Part shown: in pieces, positions 8,158-16,411 of the stretch | Layout of the letters: every line of letters begins with the position of its first letter | How positions within the stretch are numbered: the first letter of the stretch is position 1 | Assembly (NCBI RefSeq): GCF_041261205.1 | Contig: NZ_JBGCCH010000001.1 | Location: 372,001-436,000, forward strand | Reading direction: 5' to 3' | Source of the DNA: Catenulispora sp. MAP5-51 | GTDB lineage: Bacteria; Actinomycetota; Actinomycetes; Streptomycetales; Catenulisporaceae | Length of the DNA: 64,000 bases | Notes under the pieces: model-generated | Databases searched by the model: none | Seen by the model: the letters and a program-made list of their open reading frames with translations, nothing else | What the model was told of the DNA's origin: nothing | Made by a program: the position numbers and the translations under genes

Positions 8158-9000
8158 GTGCTCCCTCGTGCCCACAATCGGACGCGGACGCGACGCTCCA
8201 CGCTCAAGCGCGCGCTCCTCGTCCTGGCCTCGGTGACGGCCGCCTTCACGACCGTGATGGCCACCGACGCCTCGGCCGCGAGCGGCGTGAACTACGTCGC
8301 GCTCGGTGACTCGTACTCCTCCGGTGTCGGATCCGGGTCGTACATCTCGTCCTCCGGCAACTGCCTGCGCAGCACGCTGGCGTACTCCCAGCTGTGGGCC
8401 AACGCGCACAGCCCGGCCAGCTACACCTCGGTGGCCTGCTCCGGCGCGACCACCTCCGACGTGCTCAGCAGCCAGATCTCGGCGCTGAGCTCCTCGACCA
8501 ACCTGGTGTCCATCACCATCGGCGGAAACGATGTCGGCTTCGCCTCGGTGATGCAGACCTGCGTGCTGGACTCCGACAGTACCTGCCTGAGCGCCATCAA
8601 CACCGCGGTCGCCCAGGCCAAGTCGGTGCTGCCGGGCAAGCTGGCGAACACCTACTCGGCCATCCGCAGCGCCGCGCCGAGCGCGCGCGTCGTGGTGATG
8701 GGCTACCCCGAGTTCTACGACCTGGGCAACTCCTGGATCTGCCCGGGCCTGTCCACCACGGACCGGACCGCGCTGAACAACGCCGCGGACACGCTGGACG
8801 GCATCATCCAGACCGCGGCGCAGAACGCCGGCGACTCCTACGCCGACGTGAAGAGCCGGTTCTCCGGCCACGAGCTGTGCGACTTCTTCAACGAGTGGCT
8901 GCACTCGGTGAACGTCACCGACGTCACCGAGTCCTACCACCCGACCGCCGACGGCCAGTCCGGCGGCTACCTGCCGGCGATGGACTCGATCACCGGCTGA
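8158..9000 (+). CDS. Secreted SGNH/GDSL-family lipase/esterase
   Basis: 280 aa. GTG 8158 is preceded by GGAGG at proper distance. A twin-basic N-terminus and hydrophobic run (about 19-38) ending TDASAAS form a Sec signal peptide. Block I is GDSYSSG (Ser52), block III GGND (122-125) and block V ESYHPTADGQ with the catalytic His261. Six cysteines in the mature part suggest three disulfides, as in Streptomyces extracellular GDSL lipases. The protein should hydrolyse ester bonds of lipids or short acyl esters outside the cell. A dyad lies upstream and a hairpin terminator follows. Confidence 0.9.
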   Translation: MLPRAHNRTRTRRSTLKRALLVLASVTAAFTTVMATDASAASGVNYVALGDSYSSGVGSGSYISSSGNCLRSTLAYSQLWANAHSPASYTSVACSGATTSDVLSSQISALSSSTNLVSITIGGNDVGFASVMQTCVLDSDSTCLSAINTAVAQAKSVLPGKLANTYSAIRSAAPSARVVVMGYPEFYDLGNSWICPGLSTTDRTALNNAADTLDGIIQTAAQNAGDSYADVKSRFSGHELCDFFNEWLHSVNVTDVTESYHPTADGQSGGYLPAMDSITG

Positions 9001-9044
9001 GCAGCGCACCACCGGGAATCACCGGGAAGCACCCCACAACGCGG

Positions 9045-9080
9045 ACCGCGCCAGCCCCACGGAGGAGGCCGGCGCGGTTT
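9045..9080 (+). terminator. Hairpin terminator after lipase
   Basis: accgcgcc (9045-9052) pairs with ggcgcggt (9071-9078). A mismatch and three further pairs extend the stem, and T-rich sequence (tttgtcgttctc) follows. It lies between the lipase and the convergent RecD2-like gene. Confidence 0.6.
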
Positions 9081-9101
9081 GTCGTTCTCACGCTTGCGCG
9101 C

Positions 9102-10880
9102 TCACAGCTCCCGCAGGACCGCCGGCAGCCGGGTGTGCCGCGGCCGGTCCGGCACGTTCGCCACGGCCTGCGGCAGCGCCGAGCCGGCGCCGTGCACGAT
9201 CGACAGGTGCCGCTCGGCCAGCCCGCACAGGCCGTAGACCAGAGCCCGGGTCAGGCTGCCGGAGGACGGGCCGTCCAGCACCACCACCGCCGCCGGCCAC
9301 GTCCCGCCCAGCGCCTCGCGCGCGGTCAGCGCCCTGACCTGCTCGGTGCCCAGACGCTCGCGCAGCGCCCGGGTGACGGTCTCGGCCCCGGCCTCGCCGC
9401 CGGCCCGGATGGTCACCACCTGGATGTCCTCCGGCGTCATGCCGAAGGTGCGCGGGATCGAGTCGGCGGCCAGCTGCACGGCACGCGCCACCGCCTCCCC
9501 GGCATCCCGCACCGGCACGATGACCAGCCGCTTCTCCGGGTCCTGCTCCGGCGGCGGCAACTCGCCCTCGCGCAGCGAGAAGCGCAGGTCGGTCAGCGGA
9601 TGCGGCTCGGAGTCCGCGGCGCGCACCCGCGGCACCCGGCCGTCGGAGGTGTAGGCCATCAGCGACTCCGAGCGGGTCTCGACCAGGTCGCGGAACGGCT
9701 GGCCGGGGCCGGCCGGACCGGGCTCGGCCGGGTCGCCGGCCAGCAGCACGCGCATGCCCTCCGGGACCGCGTCGAGCAGGGCGGCCAGCGACTCGGCGTC
9801 GATCTGGTGGGCCGCGGAGACCACGACCAGGCCGGGCTGGGGTTCGGCGAATTCGGGCTTTCCGGAATCAGCCGCCGGGGGTTCCGAGGCGGCTTCGGGT
9901 TCTGCTTCGCCTTCTGGCGTCCCAGAGTCCGTGGCTTCGGGGTCGGTGTCCTCTGTGTCCTCCGCGACCGTTTCGGTGACTTCGGCTTCTGGAACATCGC
10001 GTTGTTCTGGAACGGCGGATTCTTTTTCTGCCGCCTCCCCTCGCCCCAGCGAAGCCAGATACTCCTCGACCGACAGCACCGTCAGCTCGGTCCCGCCGAG
10101 CTCCCGGTTCAGCGTCCGCACACTCGCGGCGTTCCCGCCGACTATCGCCACCGGGACCCCGGCCGCCGCCGCGGCCTCGGCGAACCCGGCGATCTGCGCC
10201 GTCTTCGCGATGCCCGGCGCGGTCGCGACCAGCGTCAGGCCGTGGGCCCCGACCGTGTCGCGCAGTTCGCCGTGGATGCGGTCGCCGGAGGTGTCCAGCC
10301 GGTCCCAGCCCTCGCCGAGCGGTTCCGGTGTGGCCAGCAGCCGCTGCACGGCCTCGCCGACGCCCTCCTCGGCGAACGCGTAGCGCTCCCGGCTGATCAT
10401 CAGGCCGGAGGCGCCGCTGGATTCCTCCGAGGCGCCGGAGCCGCCGGAGCCGCTGCCGTCCTCGTCCTCTTCCTCCTCGCTCGCGTTGGAGAACGCGAGC
10501 ATGTCGCCCTCCTCCAGGGCCGCCTGGAGCGCCCCGGCCGGGTCGCCGAAGCCGAGGCTGCCCAGCGCCGAGCACAGCACGTCGGCCGGCTGCGCGGTGT
10601 GCCCGTCCAGGGCCGCGCGGTCCAGCAGCCAGCCCAGCACCGCCCGCGCGCGCCGCGGGTCCTGCGGGCCCGCGGTGCCGCCGAGCAGGCTGCGCGCGAA
10701 CCCGTCGGCGGCCTCGGGGCGCACCCCGGGCACCGCCAGGATCAGCCACGGGTCGGCGGCCAGCCGGGCCGCGGCCTGCTCGCCGAGCGCCGCGGCCACC
10801 CGCGGGGCCAGGTCGCCCGGGGCCCCGGCGGAGGCCAGGAGCTCGTCCAGGGACGGTGCGTCCGGTTCGGTCATCGTCAC
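9102..10880 (-). CDS. RecD2-like helicase homologue with degenerate ATPase motifs
   Basis: 592 aa. The N-terminal part (about 35-105) has a RecD2/TraA-type helix-hairpin-helix signature, DPWLILAVPGVRPEAADGFA. An acidic Ser/Gly linker follows (about 133-160). The ATPase-like domain has the RecD layout but not its key residues: Walker A reads TAPGIAKT instead of GxPGTGKT, motif II reads VVSAAHQID instead of VDEASMVD, and motif III reads AGDPAEP instead of GDPDQLP. A second long acidic linker interrupts the domain (about 265-330). The C-terminus resembles the UvrD-like C domain (GGTWPAAVVVLDG). It is probably a DNA-binding pseudo-helicase. GTG 10880 is preceded by AGGAAA. Confidence 0.7.
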   Translation of the reverse strand: MTMTEPDAPSLDELLASAGAPGDLAPRVAAALGEQAAARLAADPWLILAVPGVRPEAADGFARSLLGGTAGPQDPRRARAVLGWLLDRAALDGHTAQPADVLCSALGSLGFGDPAGALQAALEEGDMLAFSNASEEEEDEDGSGSGGSGASEESSGASGLMISRERYAFAEEGVGEAVQRLLATPEPLGEGWDRLDTSGDRIHGELRDTVGAHGLTLVATAPGIAKTAQIAGFAEAAAAAGVPVAIVGGNAASVRTLNRELGGTELTVLSVEEYLASLGRGEAAEKESAVPEQRDVPEAEVTETVAEDTEDTDPEATDSGTPEGEAEPEAASEPPAADSGKPEFAEPQPGLVVVSAAHQIDAESLAALLDAVPEGMRVLLAGDPAEPGPAGPGQPFRDLVETRSESLMAYTSDGRVPRVRAADSEPHPLTDLRFSLREGELPPPEQDPEKRLVIVPVRDAGEAVARAVQLAADSIPRTFGMTPEDIQVVTIRAGGEAGAETVTRALRERLGTEQVRALTAREALGGTWPAAVVVLDGPSSGSLTRALVYGLCGLAERHLSIVHGAGSALPQAVANVPDRPRHTRLPAVLREL

Positions 10881-10929
10881 TTCTTTTCCTATCCGTCCTG
10901 CGGTGCGGTGGTACTGGATTCAGCTGGAT

Positions 10930-11940
10930 CTACAGGTTCTGCGAGTGCTGGGACACCAGCCGGGGCCGGGCCGGCTGCCAGGTGTGCTCCGGGTACCCGA
11001 TGTCGGGTTCGGAGACGTCGTCGAGCGCCTCGCTGATCTCGCGGGGCAGCGTCAGCTGCTCGGCGCTCAGGCAGCCGCGCAGCTGGGCCACGGTGCGCGG
11101 GCCGACGATCGGGGCGGTGACGCCGGGGCGGTCGCGCACCCAGGCCAGCGCCACCTCCAGCGGGGCCACGCCCAGGCCGTCGGAGGCGATCATGACGGCG
11201 TCGACGATGCCGTCGTAGGGCGCGTCCAGGTAGGGCTCGACGAAGGGGGCGAACATCGCCGAGGCGGCGCGGGAGTCGGCCGGCACCCCGGAGCGGTACT
11301 TGCCGGTCAGCACCCCGCGGCCCAGCGGGGACCAGGGGAGCAGCCCGATGCCCAGGTCCACCGCCGCCGGCTGCACCTCGCGCTCGATGCCGCGCTGCAG
11401 CAGCGAGTACTCCATCTGCGCCGAGGCGATCGGGGCCCGGGCGAAGTCGGCGGCCTGCCAGGTCGCGGCGCGCGCCAGCTGCCAGCCGGGGTAGTTGCAC
11501 ACGCCGACGTAGCGGGCCTTTCCGCTGGTCACGGCGGTGTCCAGCGCGGAGAGCGTCTCCTCCAGCGGGGTGGCGGCATCGTAGGCGTGCAGCTGCCACA
11601 GGTCGATGTAGTCGGTGCCCAGGCGCTTGAGGGAGGCTTCCAGGGCGTTCAGGAGGTGGCGGCGGGAGGCGTCGAAGCGGCGCGGGCCGAACGGGACGCT
11701 CACCGCCTTGGTGGCGATGACCACGTCGGACCGGATGCCCTCGACCATCCGGCCGATGATGTACTCCGCGTCGCCGTCGCCGTAGACGTCGGCGGTGTCG
11801 ATCAGGGTGCCCCCGGCGTCCAGGAACGTCTTGAGCTGGTCGGCGGCCTCGTGCTCATCGGTGTCCCGCCCCCAGGTCATCGTGCCCAGCCCCAGCCGGG
11901 ACACGCGCAGGCCCGTCCGCCCCAGGTGTCGCTGCTCCAT
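10930..11940 (-). CDS. Aldo/keto reductase
   Basis: 336 aa TIM-barrel NADPH oxidoreductase. The catalytic residues are recognisable: Asp in LIDTADVYG with Tyr at its end, Lys in VIATKAV, and His in LWQLHAYD. The C-terminal cofactor segment is APIVGPRTVAQLRG. It belongs to the bacterial AKR group that reduces aldehydes/ketones; the substrate is unknown. ATG 11940 gives the canonical start MEQRHLGRTGLRVSRLGLG. It is divergent from the F420-type oxidoreductase, with an 8-bp inverted repeat (11945-11952/11982-11989) in the shared upstream region. Confidence 0.88.
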   Translation of the reverse strand: MEQRHLGRTGLRVSRLGLGTMTWGRDTDEHEAADQLKTFLDAGGTLIDTADVYGDGDAEYIIGRMVEGIRSDVVIATKAVSVPFGPRRFDASRRHLLNALEASLKRLGTDYIDLWQLHAYDAATPLEETLSALDTAVTSGKARYVGVCNYPGWQLARAATWQAADFARAPIASAQMEYSLLQRGIEREVQPAAVDLGIGLLPWSPLGRGVLTGKYRSGVPADSRAASAMFAPFVEPYLDAPYDGIVDAVMIASDGLGVAPLEVALAWVRDRPGVTAPIVGPRTVAQLRGCLSAEQLTLPREISEALDDVSEPDIGYPEHTWQPARPRLVSQHSQNL

Positions 11941-12059
11941 GACAGGTGACGCTATCGGTTGCCGGGGACACCGCGTGGGCGGCGTCACCATCGCGCCGCT
12001 TCCTACTGGCGAGTAATATCGGCGGCGACCGACAGGATCTCTGCATACAGGAGTGGGCG

Positions 12060-13109
12060 ATGAAGCTCGGCGTGAACATGGGCTACTGGGGTGCGGGCAA
12101 CGACGCGGAGAGCCTGCAGGTGGCCAAGGAGGCCGACAAGCTGGGCTACGCGGTCTGCTGGGCCGCCGAGGCCTACGGCAGCGACGCGGCCACCGTCCTG
12201 ACCTGGATCGCGGCCCACACCGAACACATGGACGTGGGCTCGGCCGTCTTCCAGATCCCGGCCCGCACCCCGGCCATGACCGCGATGACCGCGGCCACCC
12301 TGGACACGCTGTCCGGCGGCCGCTTCCGCCTGGGCCTGGGCGTGTCCGGCCCGCAGGTCTCCGAGGGCTGGCACGGCGTCCCCTTCGCCGCCCCGCTGGG
12401 CCGCACCCGGGAGTACGTGGCCATCGTCCGCAAGGCGCTGACCCGCGAGCGCCTCACCTTCGAGGGCAAGCACTACACGCTCCCGCTGCCCGGCGGCCCC
12501 GGCAAGCCGGTGAAGCTCACGGTCCACCCGGTCCGCGAGACCATCCCGGTCTACCTGGCCGCGATCGGCCCGAAGAACCTGGAGCTCACCGGCGAGATCG
12601 CCGACGGCTGGCTCCCGGTCTTCTTCAGCCCCGAGCACGCCGGCGAGCACCTGGAGCACATCAAGGCCGGGCGCGCCAAGGCGGGCAAGACCGGCCTGGA
12701 CGGCTTCGACATCGCCCCGACCGTCCCCACGGTGATCGGCGACGACGTCCAGCTGTGCGCGGACCTGGTCCGCTGGTACGCGGCGCTGTACATCGGCGGC
12801 ATGGGCAGCAAGGAGCAGAACTTCTACAACCAGCTCGCCTGCCGCATGGGCTACGAGAAGGAAGCCGACGAGGTCCAGCAGAAGTACCTGGCCAGGGACT
12901 ATGCCGGCGCGGCCGCGGCCGTCCCCTTCGAGTTCATCGACCGCACCAGCCTGATCGGCCCGAAGGAGCGCGTCGCCGAGCGCATGGTCGCCTACAAGGA
13001 GGCCGGGGTGACGACGCTGAGCGTCGGCGCGGCCTTCGGCGACCTGGAGTCGCGGATCGGGATCGTGCGCGGGACCGTGGAGGCTGCCGAGATGGCCGGG
13101 ATCGCTTAG
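12060..13109 (+). CDS. LLM-class F420-dependent oxidoreductase
   Basis: 349 aa luciferase-like monooxygenase fold. It begins MKLGVNMGYWG and has the family segments AAHTEHMDVGSAVFQIPAR, LDTLSGGRFRLGLGVSGPQ and PVYLAAIGPKNLELTGEIAD. Actinobacterial members of this subgroup usually bind coenzyme F420; the cofactor is assigned by family, not by a unique residue. CAGGAG precedes ATG 12060. Its 3' end faces the MFS gene 8 bases away. Confidence 0.85.
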   Translation: MKLGVNMGYWGAGNDAESLQVAKEADKLGYAVCWAAEAYGSDAATVLTWIAAHTEHMDVGSAVFQIPARTPAMTAMTAATLDTLSGGRFRLGLGVSGPQVSEGWHGVPFAAPLGRTREYVAIVRKALTRERLTFEGKHYTLPLPGGPGKPVKLTVHPVRETIPVYLAAIGPKNLELTGEIADGWLPVFFSPEHAGEHLEHIKAGRAKAGKTGLDGFDIAPTVPTVIGDDVQLCADLVRWYAALYIGGMGSKEQNFYNQLACRMGYEKEADEVQQKYLARDYAGAAAAVPFEFIDRTSLIGPKERVAERMVAYKEAGVTTLSVGAAFGDLESRIGIVRGTVEAAEMAGIA

Positions 13110-13117
13110 GGCTTGTC

Positions 13118-14398
13118 CTAGTCCCGGTCGGAGGCCAGGGCGGGATCCTCGCCCCACGCGTGGGCGGAAGCCGGACCGGTCTGCGCCGGTTCCGGTTCCG
13201 GTTCCGACGCCGGCTCCGGCACGGTCGCGCCACGCGTGAGCAGGTACAGGGATCCCGCGCCCATCAGCGCGGTCATCGCGGCCAGCAGCAGCCGGAAGTC
13301 CACGACCGCCACCAGCGCCGCGCCGACGGCGATGGCGGTGGTCTGGGGCACCGAGATCATCACGTCCAGGGCGGCGCCGGTGCGGCCCATGAGCTCGGGC
13401 GGGGTGGTGCGCTGGAAGAGCGTCATCAGCCCGGCGATGATCCACGGCAGGCTGACGCCGACCAGCACGACGCCGGCGGCCACCACCGCCACGGACGGCA
13501 CGCAGCAGGCGGCGAAGCCGAGCCCGGCGGCCGCCATCCCCAGGGCCATCAGCCGGCTTTCGCCCGCGCGGCGCATCAGCGGCCCGGCCAGCAGGCCCGC
13601 GACGATCGCGCCGAGGCCCTGGAACGAGTTGATCACCCCGAGGAACGCGGGCTTGCGGTGCAGGCCCGCGTCGACGATGGCGAACAGCACCGACTCGGAG
13701 AGCCCGAACGCCAGCACGCACAGCACGGCAGCCGCCGTCGCCTGGCGCAGGATCAGCGTGCTGAGGATCTGCCGTATCCCGGCGGACATCTCGCTCCTGA
13801 ACCGCTTCTTCTCGGGACGGTCGGCCGGCGGCGGCTCAGGCGTGGCGATGGCTCGCAGGAGCAGCGCCGCGAGGACGAAGGTGGCGATGTCCCCGAAGAC
13901 GAGCGGCGCGATGCCCCACGCGGCGAGCACTCCGGCCCCCAGCAGCGGGGAGACCAGGCGCAGACCCTGAAGGACGGTCTGCAGCAGTCCGTTGGCCTGC
14001 CCGAGCTGCTCGGCGGGGATCAGGGCCTGGGTGTACGCGATCATCGAGGCCCCGGTGATGCTGCTGAGCAGGCCGTACCCGAACATCACCGCGTAGATCA
14101 GCCACACCCCGTCCCGGTCGTGGACCAGGAGCAGGGGCAGCACCACGAGCCCGGAGACCAGGTTCAGCGCCACGATCAGCGGCCGCCGCCGCACCCGGTC
14201 CACGACCACGGCCCCGGCCGGAGCCGCGAGACTGCCGAGGAGGAAGACGAAGAAGGACAGTCCGGCGGCGGAGTTGCTGCCGGTCAGCTGCTTGATCCAG
14301 ATGCCCAGCGCGATCCACATGACGTTGTCGCCGAGCACATCGACGAAACGCGCGAGGACCAACAGGCGAATGTCGCGGTGCCGAAGCAGATCCCTCAT
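13118..14398 (-). CDS. MFS exporter
   Basis: 426 aa with about 12 hydrophobic helices and a charged cytoplasmic loop in the middle (RPEKKRFRSE). The N-terminal DNVMWIALGIWIKQLTGSNS and the half-way WIIAGLMTLFQRTTPPEL match the DHA3/enterobactin-exporter-like group of drug or siderophore exporters. ATG 14398 follows GAGGAGGG. The start is 4 bases after the stop of the ArsR-type regulator, so the two genes form one operon. Confidence 0.85.
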   Translation of the reverse strand: MRDLLRHRDIRLLVLARFVDVLGDNVMWIALGIWIKQLTGSNSAAGLSFFVFLLGSLAAPAGAVVVDRVRRRPLIVALNLVSGLVVLPLLLVHDRDGVWLIYAVMFGYGLLSSITGASMIAYTQALIPAEQLGQANGLLQTVLQGLRLVSPLLGAGVLAAWGIAPLVFGDIATFVLAALLLRAIATPEPPPADRPEKKRFRSEMSAGIRQILSTLILRQATAAAVLCVLAFGLSESVLFAIVDAGLHRKPAFLGVINSFQGLGAIVAGLLAGPLMRRAGESRLMALGMAAAGLGFAACCVPSVAVVAAGVVLVGVSLPWIIAGLMTLFQRTTPPELMGRTGAALDVMISVPQTTAIAVGAALVAVVDFRLLLAAMTALMGAGSLYLLTRGATVPEPASEPEPEPAQTGPASAHAWGEDPALASDRD

Positions 14399-14402
14399 GG
14401 CC

Positions 14403-15104
14403 TCAGCCCTCCTCTGTCTGAGTAGCGTCTGTCGGCATGGCGTCTGTCTGGGTGGCGTCGAAGGGGAACATGAACTGGATGAGCTCGATGGGCACACTGC
14501 CCGCCGGCCGCAGCCCGGGATCCTCCAGCCTCTCGCGGTAACGGAAGAGCACGGCGGCCAGTTCCACCTGGAACGCCTCGGCCTCTTCGGGCGTGAGGTA
14601 GAAGACCGACTCGGAGACCCCGGTTATCCTCCGCCAGTCCTCCGGAAAACTGCCCCGCAACGCGTTGACCCGTGCGAGCTTGGCGAGCCACCGCTCCCAG
14701 AGCACCGAGGTGAGCACCCCCGCCGCGATCCGCGCCTCGGGCTCGTCCATGACGCTCTCGTCGTAGCCGAAGCCGATGTGCGCCCGCTGCCACGGCCTCC
14801 GGCGGCCCGGCCCCCCGCCGGCTTCCTCGACGAAGCCGTACTTCGCCAGCGTGCGCAGGTGGAACGCACAGTTCGTGGGCGACTCGCCGACCATCTCGGA
14901 GACCTCGGTCGCGGTCAGGGGCTCCCGCCGCGAGAGCGCCTCCAGGATGGCCAGCCGGGTCGGATGCGCGATCGCGCGCATGGCCTTGGGATCGGAGAGT
15001 TGGCGGTGGTGCGTCCGCTCGTCGGAGGTCACGTCTCGAAACACTACGCTCGAAACAGTTCTTTCGACAAGGGGGGACGGGTGGGGGGCGAATCCGTCGG
15101 TCAT
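14403..15104 (-). CDS. ArsR-type winged-helix regulator
   Basis: Up to 233 aa. The winged helix spans about 35-105 with DPKAMRAIAHPTRLAILEAL and the recognition helix SPTNCAFHLRTLAKYG. A long helical C-terminal ligand/dimer domain follows. ATG 15104 is the longest start, but the palindrome at 15050-15067 lies within its first 20 codons, which favours GTG 15044 with the operator upstream. Neither start has a good ribosome site, so a leaderless message is possible. It most likely represses itself and the MFS gene downstream. Confidence 0.8.
   Translation of the reverse strand: MTDGFAPHPSPLVERTVSSVVFRDVTSDERTHHRQLSDPKAMRAIAHPTRLAILEALSRREPLTATEVSEMVGESPTNCAFHLRTLAKYGFVEEAGGGPGRRRPWQRAHIGFGYDESVMDEPEARIAAGVLTSVLWERWLAKLARVNALRGSFPEDWRRITGVSESVFYLTPEEAEAFQVELAAVLFRYRERLEDPGLRPAGSVPIELIQFMFPFDATQTDAMPTDATQTEEG
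15036..15067. promoter_or_regulatory. Probable ArsR operator
   Basis: tcgaaa (15050-15055) and tttcga (15062-15067) form a perfect dyad with a 6-base spacer. An extra direct copy, tcgaaaca, lies at 15036-15043. The site sits at the 5' end of the ArsR gene, as expected for autorepression. Confidence 0.5.
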
Positions 15105-15139
15105 CGACGTACTACCGGATCGTCACTAAAATCGCGGTC

Positions 15140-15955
15140 GTGCCGAATGCCAGTTTCCCGGGCGTCGAGTCCGTCATCGACGATATAGCCAAATGTGAAC
15201 TGAGATATCGCGATCGTGCTGAAGAGGGGGTGCTCGCCGAGGAGGAGCTTTTGGAACTTCTTGACAGCTGCCTTCCGCCCCTGATCTACGCGTTCGACAT
15301 CCAAGTCCCTCCACCGCGTGAACGCGGCGGGGCATTGGCTCTCGAGAAGGAGTTCTACGAGTGGCGTGACACGACGAGCGGAGACCCGGAGGCCCGCCGC
15401 GCCGCCGTCATCCGGTCCTATCTGGCCTCTGAGACGGAGCGCCGCGGTCAGTTCCGCCTCAGCCGCTCCCAGAACGGGCGAATAGCCGCCCACTACGACG
15501 CCCTCGGTGGGGAGTTCTCAGCACTCGGCCTCCCCGGCCACGCGGTCCTGACGTTCCAGGTCGCGGCAGACCTCTACGCTTCGGTCCAACAGAAGTCCCG
15601 GCGGCAGCGTTCGCTGTTGAACGGGCGCCGAGCGCAGCACGCGGCGCGGCCGCCCGGCGCGGTGCGTGTCTTGGAGACTCTCCTCGACGCCGCCTGCGGC
15701 TATGGCTATCGCCCATTCCGGATGCTGAGCTGGATGGCGGTGACGCTGGCCGTGTTCAGCGTGGCGGTGTGGTCGGCCGGCTCACCCGGGTATGTGCGGT
15801 CGCTGCACGGGTGCTTGATCAGTTTCCTGAACCCGCTGGCCTTCGGGTCGCTGGATGCCGACTTCGGTCCGGTCGCGCAGGTTCTGCTGATCATCGAGAG
15901 CTACATCGGGTGCGTTTCCATGGCGATCTTCTTCGCGTTCCTGGTCCGGGACTGA
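15140..15955 (+). CDS. Ion-channel-like membrane protein, copy A
   Basis: 271 aa, GTG start without a clear ribosome site. The N-terminal ~185 residues are helical and soluble. Two hydrophobic helices (about 194-212 and 248-269) flank a re-entrant-like segment with NPLAFGS at 231-237. The C-terminal half matches the protein at 21672-22517: both have GYGYRPxRxLxW, a FxNPxxxG pore-like segment, and ES/ETY before the last helix. The layout is that of two-helix potassium-channel pore domains, but this copy lacks the GxGD filter-like tetrapeptide of the other. Function is inferred only. It stands just upstream of cassette A. Confidence 0.55.
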   Translation: MPNASFPGVESVIDDIAKCELRYRDRAEEGVLAEEELLELLDSCLPPLIYAFDIQVPPPRERGGALALEKEFYEWRDTTSGDPEARRAAVIRSYLASETERRGQFRLSRSQNGRIAAHYDALGGEFSALGLPGHAVLTFQVAADLYASVQQKSRRQRSLLNGRRAQHAARPPGAVRVLETLLDAACGYGYRPFRMLSWMAVTLAVFSVAVWSAGSPGYVRSLHGCLISFLNPLAFGSLDADFGPVAQVLLIIESYIGCVSMAIFFAFLVRD

Positions 15956-16411
15956 GCACGGGGGCTCGCGATGTTCGGATGATCCGCCTGGTGGCTGGTG
16001 CGGGGTTTGGGAAGCTATTTGTAGAAGGCTCATAAGGGGTGGCGGACCAGGGGTGCGATGTATCAGGCCTCGTTGTGTAAAACCTCCAAGAAGGTCGACG
16101 ACTGTGCTCTGACTGTGCTCTGACTGTGCTCTGCGATGGCCGGTAAGCGTCAGGGTTCGCCGTCTTCGTCATTCGTCCCTGCTGTGAGTACTCTGACTCC
16201 TCCGAACGTGCGCCCATTCGGTGCACGGTGAGTACTGTCGGCAGCAGCTCCGTCACGTTATGATGCCAGTGGGCGGTCGCGAGGCGGACACTGACAGGGC
16301 GCTTCAAGAGCGTGGCAACCCTGATTAAACGTTCGGTAAGAACACTGATAAACTCTGCCGTCGGCTCCTCATCGACTCGTCTTCCGGGTTCGACATCAAT
16401 AGGCGGCTTTA
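15956..16411. other. Intergenic region upstream of cassette A, rich in short repeats
   Basis: 456 bases with no convincing gene. It contains three tandem gactgtgctct copies (16100-16132), two gtgagtact copies (16184-16192 and 16228-16236), and tgacaggg at 16292-16299. The last also occurs upstream of cassette B on its coding strand. No clear sigma-70 promoter was found. Confidence 0.5.
16100..16132 (+). repeat. Three tandem 11-bp repeats
   Basis: gactgtgctct occurs three times head to tail, at 16100, 16111 and 16122. The period matches about one DNA helical turn, so repeated protein contacts would lie on one face. A fourth ctgtg lies at 16182-16186. Confidence 0.75.

Noticed and set aside
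8394-11036. Plus-strand open frame of 880 codons
   Set aside because: It crosses the lipase and antisense RecD2-like genes in a wrong frame; low-complexity translation.
16100-16132. Tandem repeats considered as a CRISPR array
   Set aside because: Units are 11 bases without spacers and no cas gene is present.
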